From: Toxorhynchites rutilus septentrionalis
Lineage: Eukaryota > Arthropoda > Insecta > Diptera > Culicidae
Reading direction: 5' to 3'
NCBI RefSeq assembly: GCF_029784135.1
Contig: NC_073746.1
Coordinates: forward strand, 294,028,089 to 294,092,088
Length of the DNA stretch: 64,000 bases
Shown here piece after piece: positions 23,335-34,592 of this stretch (positions are counted from its first letter, which is position 1; each line of letters starts with the position of its first letter). A program made the translations under genes and the position numbers. The notes beneath the pieces were generated by a model. The model ran no database searches, was not told the DNA's origin, and saw only the letters and a program-made list of their open reading frames with translations.

Positions 23335-25150
23335 TAAAATAAAATCGTTCTTCCGATTATATCCACGTCGTCGGCGAAGCAGATAAACTGACTAGACATG
23401 TTGAAAATCGTGCCTCGCATATTAAAGCCCGCATAATACCTTCCAGCACGACGTTGAAGACAGGAGAGTCCATCGCCTTGTCAAAGTCCCTTGCAAGTCT
23501 CAAACGATTCCGACAGATCGCCTGAGATCCGCACACCGTTCGTCATTGCCTGAATCAGTCTTGTCAGATTTCGGGGAAAGCCGTGTTCGCTGTCGTCGGC
23601 CGATTGTATCATATGCGGCATCGAAATCGACGAAAAGTGGTGCGTTGGGACCTGATAGTCGCGGCACATTTGAAGGATCTACCGCAGTGTAAAAATCTGG
23701 TCCGTCGTCGAGCAACCGGGCATGAATCCGGCCTGATAACTTTCACAGATCTACTTACTATTGGCGATAGATGGTGAAAGAGGACCTAAGACAGAATTTT
23801 ATAGGCACTGTAGTGGATTACCACCCGATCAATCTCGTCCAGTCGTTTTTCATCCTGTTTTCTGTCTGATTCTTGTGTCCGCACATCTTATTTTTATTAT
23901 TCCTCTTCCATTCTCTCTGTTAACATCGCGAGGGGTGATCCAGACCAAAAGTATTATATTATGGTGAACCTTAGCACTATTCAGGATCGTGATTGCACGG
24001 TAGTTCCCAGCTTGTTACCTCTTTATAGATGGGGAGGATTATGCCGTCCTTCACTCCTCCGAGAACTGTTCTGTTTCACAGATCCTGACTATCAACCGGT
24101 GCATACACTCTACAAGTTTTCCCGGACCTCCCTTGAAGAGCTCCGCTACAAGGCCATTCTTACCAGCTGCAACTACATCGGTGTAGTCCTCATCAACGCC
24201 GTCTTGGTCTCCTGTCTGCGCGCTGTTAAGGTGTTCATCGTAGTGCTGCCTCGGGAACGATAAAGCACACTTTTTCTCTTCCAGGTGGCGCTTTTTTCCC
24301 GGAAGAGATGTGTTTGTTGCCTTCGCTTCAGTCTGTATTGTCCACGTTTTGTCAAGTCGCTTTTGTCAAGTTTTGTCAACATGGCTACGCGTGCTGCATC
24401 CCTCTCGTTCAAGAGCGCTCGGCACTCGTCGTCAAACAATTCGTTCCGTTGTCCACGTTTTTCATACCCGATGACGGTCCCTACTGTGCTGCTAATTGCT
24501 GCTTTCAAGGTGTTCCAGCATTCATTGAGGGGGCAGCAGCCAGTTTTTCTACCCCCGGTAACACAACTTCAAGACGCTGCGGTTGCTTGCAGCAACGTTC
24601 GGCTCCTGCAGTCGTAGTCGGTGGTACCGTGGTGAGCGCTGATGTCTTATGTTATTGACAACTGACAGTTTAGAGTGACTTCAATGATATCCGAAAAGTA
24701 TCGACCGCCGATCAAAACGTGGACAATTTGTGTTCATATTTACTGAGGTGATCTCCAGGTATAACGGTATTGGAGGCTGTGTTGGAAGAAGGTGCTATGT
24801 ATTGCCATGTTCTTGGAGGCACCGAAGTCGATAAGTCTTAGGCCGTTTCGTTGGTTCGCGGATGGGTGCCGAACCTCCCAATTACTCCTCCTTTTGACCG
24901 ACCTGAATGTTCAAATCACCGATGACGATTTTGCTGTCGTGTTTTGGGCAGCGATTGGATTCACGCTCTGGCTGCGCGTAGATTTCTTCTTTATCGTCAT
25001 CGCTACTAGCTAGATGGGAGTTGTGGACATTCATAATGCTGATGTTGAAGAAGTGGGCACGCATCCCCAATCTGCAAATTCTTTCGTTGACTGGCCACCA
25101 GCGTATGACCCGTTTCTGCATCTCTCCCATCACGATGAGAGCTGTACCCA
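23335..25150 (-). pseudogene. APE-type non-LTR retrotransposon remnant (endonuclease + RT)
   Basis: On the minus strand, in the order expected of a LINE ORF2. Endonuclease pieces lie at 25050-24680 (FFNISIMNVHNSHL, KIVIGDLNIQVGQ, FQHK/RYTW-like and RSI-like ends). The endonuclease-RT linker lies at 24508-24173 (GYEKRGQRNELFDDECRALL). RT fingers/palm pieces lie at 23720-23400 (FVDFDAAYDTI, LTRLIQAMTNGVRISGDLSESF). There are many frameshifts and stops. The clade (jockey, R1 or LOA side) is unresolved. Its upstream end runs directly into copia sequence. Plus-strand frames here are antisense. Confidence 0.8.
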
Positions 25151-25154
25151 GCTT

Positions 25155-26715
25155 GTGTAAAAAGATCCACTTGCATCTGCTCGGTGGGACAGTACCGAAT
25201 GGACACGATACCACTTGCTGCCAGATCTTTGATGAAACTGTACTTGGTGTCGATGTGTTTAGATTTCCGCGATGCCCTGTCCGCCACCACCAGTGCGATA
25301 CAGCTCTCCAGATGTTCACCCAAGTCGTCAACCAATCGACGCAGCCACTGCAGCTCTTGCAAACATTCGCCTAGCGCGATGTACTTCGCTTCAGTGCTGG
25401 ATAGGGACACACACGTCTGCTTCCTGTTTCCTCAGCCAACTAGTCCGCCACCGAACTTGAAGATGTGGCCAGTTTTCGACTTCCTGTTGTCGACTTCACC
25501 GGCCCAGTCCGCGTCTACGAAGCACTCCAATTGAAGGTTGCTACCGCTCGTGGATGCAGCTCGTGATCCGCCGTACCTTTGAGGTAACCTCGTTTCGACC
25601 TCGTTTCAATCCGCCATGTTTGGTTCGGTGACCCGCCGCCCGGAAATGGATGTGGAGATCGCTATGTCCGGGCGCGTACTGACAGAGAAGTACAACAAAG
25701 CACCAATTAGACTATGGTACTGTTGTTCATCTACCAACGAGTCACTGTCCCCCTCCCTTTGTTGCACGAATCCTGTCACCGTCGGAACCCGGGAGATTTT
25801 GCAGTTCCCCATGTTCAGAATCTTCGCCATGTATAACATCTGGTTCAAGACATACCGACCCGCTTGCTGTCGTACGTGGATTCCAAGAAAGAACATGAGG
25901 TCACCCAGCTCCGTTATCTTGAAACTTCTCTTCAGCGCTCCGACCAGTAATCGAGAGTCCTGCTCCGTCTTGCACACAACCACGATATCGTCCACATAAA
26001 TCAGGATAAACGTAAACACACCGTCGAATTCCGCAGGTAGAGACACGGATCAGCTGCTGATGGGTAGAACCCAATTTCCTTCTGTACCGCATCGATTCGC
26101 TGGTTCCACACCCGCGCCGCTTGCTTCAGTCCGTAGAGACTTCGCTTCAAAGAGCACATCGTATCAGGATCACTGTTCGAGTACCCCGGAGGCTGCTTCA
26201 TGAATATCTCCTCCCGCAGGGCGCCATACAGGTATGCTGTCTTTATATCGATTTGTTTGACCAACAGTCGCCGTTTGCTCGCTACTGTCAGCACAGTACG
26301 GAACGTGATCTGCTTCACCACTGGTGCGAAAACCTGATCCTAATTAGTTCCGTACTTTTGGGAGAAACCCTATGCGACCAACCTGGCCTTGTATCGCACG
26401 TTCTCCCCGGACTTGTTCTCCTTGCACTTGAACACCCACTAACAGCCTACCACGTTGCGCCGTTGGGGTAGCTTGGTGAGGATTCACGTTTTGTTGTCCC
26501 GGTGGGAGGCCATTTCCTCGTCCATGGCCGCATTCCACTTTTCGCTGTTCGGACTCACAATCGCTTCGTTGTACGTTTTTGGCTCTGCGTTCGTGTTCAC
26601 TGCCAGACTAATCGTGCATGTGGCGAACCGCTCCGGTGGAACTCCAATGTTTGCTCTCTGCGACCGTCGCACGTCATCAAGTGCTGCCGTGACCATGCAA
26701 CTATGCTTGGTAGTT
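25155..26715 (-). pseudogene. Ty1/copia pol remnant (RT and RNase H)
   Basis: Minus-strand pieces in order. The end of the integrase/RT linker is at 26696-26484 (SEKWNAAMDEEMASH). The RT follows at 26321-25606 (VKQIDIKTAYLYGALREEIFM, LKRSLYGLKQAARVW, FILIYVDDIVVV with the YVDD catalytic box, FFLGIHV, YHSLIGALLYFSVSTRPDI). RNase H is at 25410-25170 (LSSTEAKYIALGECLQELQWL, HIDTKYSFIKDL). Stops and frameshifts break it. No gag, integrase core or LTR was found. It abuts LINE sequence at ~25150 and a mariner scrap at 26745. Confidence 0.88.
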
Positions 26716-26744
26716 TGAATTGGTCAACTTGACAATCTCGATCG

Positions 26745-27140
26745 ATTTTCACAATTCCAATTTCTTATCATTCACGGAGTTTTTCAATGCGAGAAAGAGG
26801 TGGTAGTCGCTTGGTGTCAGGTCCGTACTATATGGCATTGAAAGTTCCCAACCATGCCCCCGGAGTTTTCTGAATTTAGTGTTTGGCGATACGAAAACGG
26901 AAGCCTTTAAAATCCCACCAAATACACAGTAGATCCTTTCTGGCCGCTAGTCCTGGCTTGAACACCGTTAGAGCTGATCACCGCGCTTTGATCACGATCC
27001 TTCTTATCACAATATTGTCGTATGTGACTAACTTCTCATCCCCAGTCACCATCCGTTTAAGAAATGGGTCGATTTCATTCCGTTTGGCCAAGGCTTCGCA
27101 GATGGAAATTCGTTCCATCATGTTTCTGGTGTTAAATGGT
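26745..27140 (-). pseudogene. mariner transposase fragment, internally deleted
   Basis: Reading the minus strand: DPFLKRMVTGDEKLVTYDN, then FKPGLAARKDLLCIWWDFKG. A deletion then joins this to DLTPSDYHLFLALKN. It belongs to the same general mariner group as 8925-10381 but is far more decayed. No inverted repeats remain. Confidence 0.8.
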
Positions 27141-27439
27141 ATGTAGCCCAAACATCGAGCTTCTAATTAAATCCAGCCTTGATAAATGATTTATAATTGT
27201 GAAGGACGGATATTTTGCTGTCAAAACGGGGCCCACGAAAAGGTAATTTGAGTTTCGGTAATAGGAAAATAAAATGTTGAACTATAGTCCCGCAAAGACG
27301 ATAAAAATTTTATTACACAAACGATTAGATATCAAAATTTTTCAAGTGATCAGAATGACTATTTGCAAAGTGAATTAAGCGTTTTAGTTTCCTCTTTTTC
27401 TAGATGGCATACAGATGGATTTTCATGAGCAAGAAATAT
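27141..27439. promoter_or_regulatory. 3' flank of regucalcin gene 1 with likely poly(A) signal
   Basis: On the minus strand an AATAAA (plus-strand TTTATT at 27309-27314) lies about 126 bases after the stop. The rest is unremarkable. Confidence 0.45.
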
Positions 27440-28496
27440 TCACTCCTGCAGTACCATTTTGTACATCTCCTTTCCTGTCACCCCCAGTCCGGTGACCTTG
27501 AAGAGCGCACCAGCGGGCGGCTCCTGATTGTTGGTGTGTGCCGTAGTCACAAACAGTTCATCCAGATTCGGCCCCCCAAAGGACGCGGATGTTACTTGTT
27601 TAGCGGGAATAACAATTTCCTGTTCGATGTTCTTTGTCCTAGGGCGGAAAATGATATATGCATATATTTATTTGTATTGATCGCAGAAATATGTGTGACT
27701 TACTTTGCATTCAACTTCAGAAGTTTCGATCCTCCCCATGTGGCTACAAATAGATTCCCGTCTACATCGCTGGTCATTCCATCCGCGACGAAACCGGGAC
27801 TCTTTCCGTCAACCCTCAAATCTACCAAAATGGTTTCATTGCGCAAATCGCCGTTCTCCAGCACGTCAAACTCCTTCACGTCCAGTGCTCCCGAGTCGAT
27901 GTAGTAAAACTTACCCGTCCGCTCATCCCACGTGAGCCCATTAGAGATATTGATGCCTCGTTTCTGCTCGTAAAACTTTCCTCCCACCTTGCCCTCGAAG
28001 CGGTAGAGTTTACCCTCATTCTGGTCGAAGATATCACCCAGAGTTTCGAGTCGCATTGTACCCGCGTAGAGACGTCCCCGGGGATCCACTTTACCATCGT
28101 TGAAGCGTACATGCTTCTCCGAATCTCCCAAATCACCTACGGTCTTGACGAACGTAGCTTTGTTGGCCTTCCCATCCCAGCTAACCAGAATCAGTTTATT
28201 GCCTGATCCAATGATGTATTGGTCCGACTTGCCCTGGATGAGGATGATCGGGGAAATGGGCGAGATGCCATCTGTAGTAGGAGAATCAGATTTTTTTTGA
28301 GCGACAAAGAAAATGTAGGATATCATTTACCAATCGTGGCACTGTAGGTTTTATTGTCAGCATAATCATAGCGAAGAATGGCCGCTCCATTGATATCTAC
28401 GTAGAAAACACTCCGCGTGGCTGCATCCCATACCGGACCCTCTCCGAGCTGACACAGTGGACCCGGAAGCTGCTCGACCTTATATTTGGCAGCCAT
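27440..28496 (-). CDS. Regucalcin / SMP-30-like lactonase, paralogue 1
   Basis: SMP-30/gluconolactonase/LRE family six-bladed beta-propeller with a divalent metal site, called regucalcin in animals and thought to be cytosolic. Exons on the minus strand are 28496-28331, 28271-27704 and 27638-27440, GT-AG introns, 310 aa. Metal ligands are recognisable: Glu in QLGEGPVWD (residue 19), Asn in FNDGKVD and in ISNGLTWDE, and Asp in VADGMTSD. The start is the first ATG of exon 1 (MAAKYKVEQLPGP), aligning with paralogue 2. The C-terminus FKVTGLG...YKMVLQE is normal. The second intron, after LKLNAK, is absent in paralogue 2 (43253-44288). Same strand and high similarity indicate tandem duplication. The frame at 27404-27904 on the opposite strand is a shadow. 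Confidence 0.95.
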
Positions 28497-29369
28497 CTGT
28501 GAATTAAGCTATAAATAAAAGGAAATTTATGATTTTTCTTCCAGTGGGAGAAACAGCCTTTGTACACATCGGCTATCAACGTATAAATAAATATTGTGCA
28601 CTTTTCGAACGAAGTTCTATACCCTTATTAAAATTCGGTCAATCGCGAAAAGAATGCAGCAAACAATCGTGAGTTTGCACGATGAATCATTTTACACTCC
28701 CCGACCATCTTCATTCGGGACTGATAGTGAACATAATAAAATTAATTCAATTAATGAATACTCATTTGGAAAGATCGCACGAAACAAAAGAACGAGTGAG
28801 TCAAAATAGACTGAATCTGCGTGTATTTTTTTTCCCTTGTACTCTTTTCGTTAACAGCATTCAAGTGCACATGAATCCACCTTCCCGCTCACCAAGAACT
28901 TGCGTTAATATGGCCTTTTGCGTTGGCTTAGATCGTTTCATACTAGAAACAAAAAAAATGTCATTACAATAGCGCACAGGAAACAACTCGATTTCAACTA
29001 TCAACCTATATTTTACTGCCGCGATCGAGGCTCAATGATTGCTACTTAAGTGAAAAACGAACGATTTTACAGAGACACTCGCTGGCTCAAGCAAAAGTTT
29101 CCAATTTGATCCTATCACCATCTAACGTCATTCCAAGAGGCAAATGAGGGAATGCAAAATTCTCTGAGAATAGATGAGCGTAATCGAGACAGTATTTTTC
29201 CGTTCAAATCGAGAATGAACTTTGCGAAGATTATAGATGAATGTTTTCTGTCTCAAATAAAGTGAGGCATAAACGGAGAATAGAAGGGTGAGTTTTATCT
29301 GTGGATGAGTGTTGTTGGACGAATTTCGATGCGATTTTGCCTATACCTGCTCTTATGTCGACCTTTAAC
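28497..29369. other. Upstream region of regucalcin 1, no gene recognised
   Basis: A minus-strand TATA-like TTTATAC lies near 28583-28577, about 85 bases before the ATG, but is weak evidence. Short frames (28594-28809, 28682-28972) lack any recognisable features. Confidence 0.4.
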
Positions 29370-29545
29370 AGAGTTTTGCAGAGATGGAATCCTTCGTTTC
29401 CATAAGCCGTTCACCTGCACACCGCCGAAGATAGTTCTTAACCAACGATGTTGAAATACTCCGAGTGCTCGCAGGTACTCTTCGAGTATTGTCCACGTTT
29501 GGTGCTCGCAGAGAACAACCGAGTGATTTTTCATATGGGACTTTC
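29370..29545 (-). pseudogene. LINE ORF2 C-terminal scrap
   Basis: The minus strand reads TWTILEEYLRALGVFQHRWL followed by RTIFGGVQVNGLWKRR, the post-RT segment typical of the APE-LINE type seen at 23335-25150. It is broken by frameshift on both sides. Confidence 0.65.
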
Positions 29546-31219
29546 TGCGAAATGTTGATTTGCACGATAAAATACCCTATGCAAAATATTAGCTCATTCG
29601 GACTTCATTTACTGATGTCGCAGATGTCAAAATTTTAGTTTTTCGAAAACCGAAAAATCATCCAAGAGGGGAAGGGGGGATTGATGGGTAAAGGAAACCA
29701 AGGTTAGGCAAGTCCCGTTTGAAAAATTCGAAATTCACTTTTTTCCCATACATCGATTGGCACTCTGATATCTATTTTAGGTTTAAACTAACAAATAGTT
29801 GCAACACCATGAAAAAAAAAATGCGGCCTTGGCCCAAATACGCTTCAATGGTGTGGGAGAAACAATTATCTGACTTCTCTCATAACAAAGAACGATCAAC
29901 ATTTTTCTGGCTGACGCTGCTAAATAATTATAATTAAAATACGAATATTGGGAGAATAAAATGAACAAAATTCTGAATCCCATTATATGGTGGTAATTAG
30001 ACATTTGTTTGAATCAAAAATTTAAAAAAAATTAAAAGTAAAAGATTATACAGATCTTGAGGTGGATGAATTCGGTTTTGTTATGAGTTGTAGAAGGTAT
30101 TAGGATTCAACAGAATCGTAGAAAGGATTCTTACTAAATGATTTAAACATTGACATATACTATTCAAATGAATAGAACAGAGCTGAGAACAAGAGCATGC
30201 CAGATGTCGATTTTTATTCATAATCTTGTTTGACTATCTCTAAAGTAATTTATAAAAAAAATAATTACATTTCCATATGTACAATAATACATTATTCTCG
30301 AACAACCAATGTCCTGGAAAAAAGGTAATGAAGATGGTCGAGTTTCGAGCGACATAGCATGCGCTGCCATAACTATTTCGCAAATAGTAACGTCAGTCGT
30401 TGTGTTAATCTTTGATTGCCCACCGCATCCATGTGAAAATGATATTTTCTGGAAGTAATTTATCAATGAGGCTTATGTGATAGCGTGGAGTGAATATTAG
30501 TGAAATCACGTCGAAAAAGACGGAAAAAAGTAATATTTTCATGCGGCATTTTCACTCCCCCACGTTCATAGAAACAAACGAAGTTTCATTATTTCACCGT
30601 TGTGAAGTTGATTTTTCGAAGGCTCTCAGTGTCGATGTGTATGTTGTGAGATAATAATCGCCAATTAATCAAAATTTAACCGAAAATGTCACTGTTTTCG
30701 AGAACTAAGTATACGACTGCTCCCTGGACCTTTTTACCACATTAATAATCGAAATAAGCCACGATATAATTGTCATCTGTTAAAAAACAACCAGTTGAAT
30801 GATTTCATGAGAATTTGGCCCAAATTATCATGCAACCGTGAGTACTTTCAACATTGTTTTGTTTCTTTCATATACATTCCATACTGAATGCAAATAATTA
30901 CGACACGATATTTTGCTTAAGAATACAGATATACTTCGCCTACTTCTCCACCTCTATATGTACCTCATTGTCGAACAACCAAGTATTTCTAATCATCTTT
31001 GAACCGTTTGATTCAACAAACTAACGTACCAAACAAATGAGTCCTGGCATGATCCCAGATGGTTGGCATCGAAATACCGGATCATTGAGATATGAGCGCA
31101 AATCTGTCATTTTAAAACATATGCTTAATCAAATTGAATACTATTTCTTACATTGTAATAATTTCACCTACATAACGTTCAAACGCCCGAAATTATACAA
31201 CCGACATTTCTCTTCTAAA
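29546..31219. other. Intergenic stretch with repeat scraps
   Basis: 29546-29640 resembles the middle of the foldback element at 18060. 30905-31015 resembles 19925-20040. Otherwise no coding or element signal. Confidence 0.45.
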
Positions 31220-31745
31220 CGGGAATGAGCATTATCACTTCACGGAGTTTATTTCTACATGCAACTGTCCGTGACAATATCATCATTAAGATGCACATCG
31301 CACAAAGATTAAGTGAAGTGTAAGTGTAGTGAAAGCGGACGTGGAAGTGATGTTCGTGATCAGGCCCAATGCGTCTCCGTATCCTTATATCTCCGTCGGA
31401 TATTACCATTGAGCCAAGGTAGACAAATTGGTCCAATACCTCGAACTCGTCGCCAACAATCTCTACACCACTGCCTAATCAGGCCCTGTCGTCCTCGGAT
31501 CCTGAAGTCAGCATATAGTTGGTTTTAGACGCATTAATTTTCAGTCCAACTCTCTCTGCTTCGTACTTAGGTCTGGTGTAATGTTCAGCAATCGTCTCAA
31601 ATATTCTTCCGACAACGTACACGTCATCAGCGAAACGGATGAATTGACTGAATAGCCGCTCGACTCATAATACCCTTTAACGCAATGTTGAATAGTAGGC
31701 AAAAGAGTCCATCATCTTGACAAACCCCCTGCAGGACCCCAATAA
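31220..31745 (-). pseudogene. LINE reverse transcriptase scrap
   Basis: Minus strand: DDGLFCLLFNIALKGIMSRA, then an FADD-type catalytic box (IRFADDVYVVGRIFETIA, near 31640-31590), then VGLKINASKTNYMLTS and DQFVYLGSMVISDGD. These are RT palm/thumb motifs of a non-LTR element, with stops and frameshifts. Confidence 0.75.
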
Positions 31746-32309
31746 ATATGATAATCCACCCGATATTCGTATATTCGCAGCACAGACTGAGGATACGAGG
31801 TTACTTCTTCAACATCAGCATTATCACAGCCCCCATTTAGATAGCACCGATGACGATAGAGAAGCATTCTCACACGAAAACACGACATGAAAATCGTCAA
31901 CAGTCGTTTAAACGTTCAGGTCGACCAAGAGAAGTTCAGGCCGGTAATTGATAGTTTCAGCGCCTAACCACGAAAACGGCCTAAGGCATATCGACTCCGC
32001 TGCCTCCAGGAACATGACAATATGTAGCAACTTCTTCAAGAACAGCCTGCAAAACCATTACACCTAGAGATTGTAGAAAATACGACATCTTTCCACATAT
32101 CTGTGGTACGGCAAGCGAGAAGTGAAAGAAAAAATGTGCATACCTTTTTATTCAATACATCTTGTATAATATCCTTTGTTTCAGTACATATTTATCGCTC
32201 GCAAATACAAGACGTGAGAAGTATTAAGCTTGTTCACTACCGCGTACACGCGATCCGAAAGTCCACAGTTAATTCTTCTGTTGTTCGTCGGGACTGTATC
32301 CGTTGCGTT

Positions 32310-32475
32310 ACTCGGTTGTTGGTTCTGCCCAATCCCCTCATCAGAGAACACATCAGCAAACGGAAACACAAATTGACCACGTTTTTATCGACGGTCGGCA
32401 CTTCTCCGATATCATCGACGTCAGAACCTATCGTGGCACTAATATCGATTCAGACCACTACCTACCTACCACTAC
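32310..32475 (+). pseudogene. LINE endonuclease C-terminal scrap
   Basis: The plus strand reads TQIDHVFIDGRHFSDIIDVR followed by TYRGTNIDSDHYL, the catalytic end (IDHV...SDH) of an APE-type endonuclease. It is probably from the same LINE family as 23335-25150 but in the opposite orientation. Flanks 31746-32309 and 32476-33151 hold nothing else recognisable. Confidence 0.75.
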
Positions 32476-33654
32476 CATTTTTGATCAAGTTCGCTTTGAA
32501 AATTCGAGATGGCCTTTTTTATTCACTGAAAGAAATAATTAGTAAATATAACGAATTTTTTGGTAAATACTACCAATCTATAGTCATTTTCGACCGTACT
32601 AATAAACACATATGTCAAGCAGAACCATGATTCGGAAGCCCAATATCGGCTACATTTTCTCGCCGAAAATGCACGTATCAGAATTATATCCTTATTATAC
32701 CTCCGTATTGCCTTATGGGAACAATGATAATGGTTAATACGCGCTTTTCTCACCAATTTTCAGATATGACAATATCCAAGCTTACTAATGTTATCGAGTA
32801 AAATATACTAATCTCTGGTAGGGATGCGGGTTTGTTGACAATATGTACAAAAAATTTGTACATTCTACTAATTTTGCATTACCAAATGTATTTAGTAGTT
32901 TTCGACCGAGGATTTTGAAACACACGCAATAATTTGTCGATATTTGCCTTGCATGAAACGTGCTGTGCCGGTTACGCTACATGCCTGATAGTATAATATT
33001 ACCTGTATTCACACACACCATCAATGGCAACGTCGGAAAAATAAGTCCAAGAGAATAGTTGACGGAACGGTGAAGGGATAACGCACTTAAACCATCTACT
33101 AACAAATAACCGTCCATACTTTTTAAATCATCCTACAACCAAAATATAGAGCAGGGCTTCTCAAACTATTGTGGGCAATAGACCCCTTTTCCAGAATTAA
33201 GTGATACCTCAGACTCCTATAGCCAAATTAAAAAAAATCAATTTCTGGTTTTTGTCTTATTCCTGCAAAATTCTTACTAATTTAACGACTTTGCGGTTGG
33301 TTAACCTGTTATAAGGCCGTGACAACTATATTGTCACCCACAAAAAAATTTTTTTTCGTCGCGCTTAGAATATTATTTCAATATTTTGCTTAATCAAAGA
33401 CTTCTAAAAGTATATGACAATACTTCATTTTTTTAGGGCTATTAAATTTTTTATTATTTGGGAGTCATTTTTATGTAAAAATGGCAATTCCAGAGCGCCG
33501 GTAGAAAATTCTGTTTAAATTCGTTGAACATGTAACAAGTTGATAAGTTTTTCACTGTAGGCGTTCTATTCAGGATCTGCTGTGTAAGTTCATGCAATTT
33601 CTTCAATAAAAAGGTGTATCTGATGAAAAAATCAAATTTTTTTTTTCCTTGTAA

Positions 33655-34495
33655 GTCTATATATCATTTCTCAAACATTTCTCTGGGAACCAGATTAGAA
33701 GAAAATCAGTGAACGATAGAATGGTTAGATTTTTTGCTTCTGAAGACATTGGACGGGTCCAGTAGTCAGATTTATCATAACCGAGTCGTTGAAGTTGACA
33801 TTGATGCATTACAATAGCATTAAATTCGTTGAGCCGATCAACGGATATTTTTCCATCGTTCACGTACTCCCTAATGAGTAGTTCAGCCGTTGTCCCAATC
33901 TACACATTTTCCAAGCTCTCGTAATTTTGTTGATCAAACGCAACTTTATTCAGATCTTTTAGCGTTTGAATGAACTCATTTGTGGAAAAATATCTAATAC
34001 CGTAGAAAGTCGTGAAATGCTCGAATGAAGAATCGGCAGGACTCTCACTTTGAAATAGCTTGTCCATGTAGTTGATCACTTTGAGTATGTATGACAAAAA
34101 TGTTAAATAAATATTAGGCCACCACTTCCAGAATAGATTCGGAGTGGCTTATATCTGTCAAATACTCTTCGCACCACTGCTTCTAGTGAAAGCCATCTAG
34201 TCGCGCATAGATGCAGAAATTTCAAGGGTTTTAATTCAAGAATTTCCTGAGTCTCATCACACTTACTAGTCCACAAGGGACTGCAGCTGAGACAGCTATT
34301 GATTTACTCAATTTCAACTTTCAACAATTTCAACTTACACGCATACGAAGCAGAGCGTCAAGTGAGTTGCATGGTGAAGTCATGGTCCTTGCTCCATCAG
34401 CCCCATAGCCAATCAAATAAATTTGGTATGCGATTTTGTCCCTCTTGAACAACGAAACCATCTCGTCGTACAACGTTCTAGAATCCGTTTCGGTT
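33655..34495 (-). pseudogene. hAT-family transposase remnant (ZBED/SCAND3-like type)
   Basis: Minus-strand pieces: LYDEMVSLFKRDKIAYQIYL, IGYGADGARTM and SLDALLR (around the second catalytic Asp of hAT), then LKFLHLCATRWLSLEAVVRR, then KVINYMDKLFQSESP. These match the catalytic/insertion region of hAT proteins related to vertebrate ZBED- and SCAND3-like genes. Several stops and frameshifts are present, and the dimerisation domain and N-terminal BED finger were not identified. It lies within inverted repeats with a target duplication, supporting a hAT identity. Confidence 0.75.
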
Positions 34496-34592
34496 CGTAA
34501 TTTACCGTTCCATTCCTAATTTACGAACAGTATACCATCCTTCCAATAGCTAGTTCTGGCTACTAAGCTGCCGTTCTACGCATAGTTGTCCC

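Noticed and set aside
24285..24658. Overlapping 110- and 116-codon + strand frames
   Set aside because: Antisense of the LINE ORF2 remnant.
27404..27904. 166-codon + strand frame
   Set aside because: Antisense of regucalcin 1 exons 2-3 and the intron.
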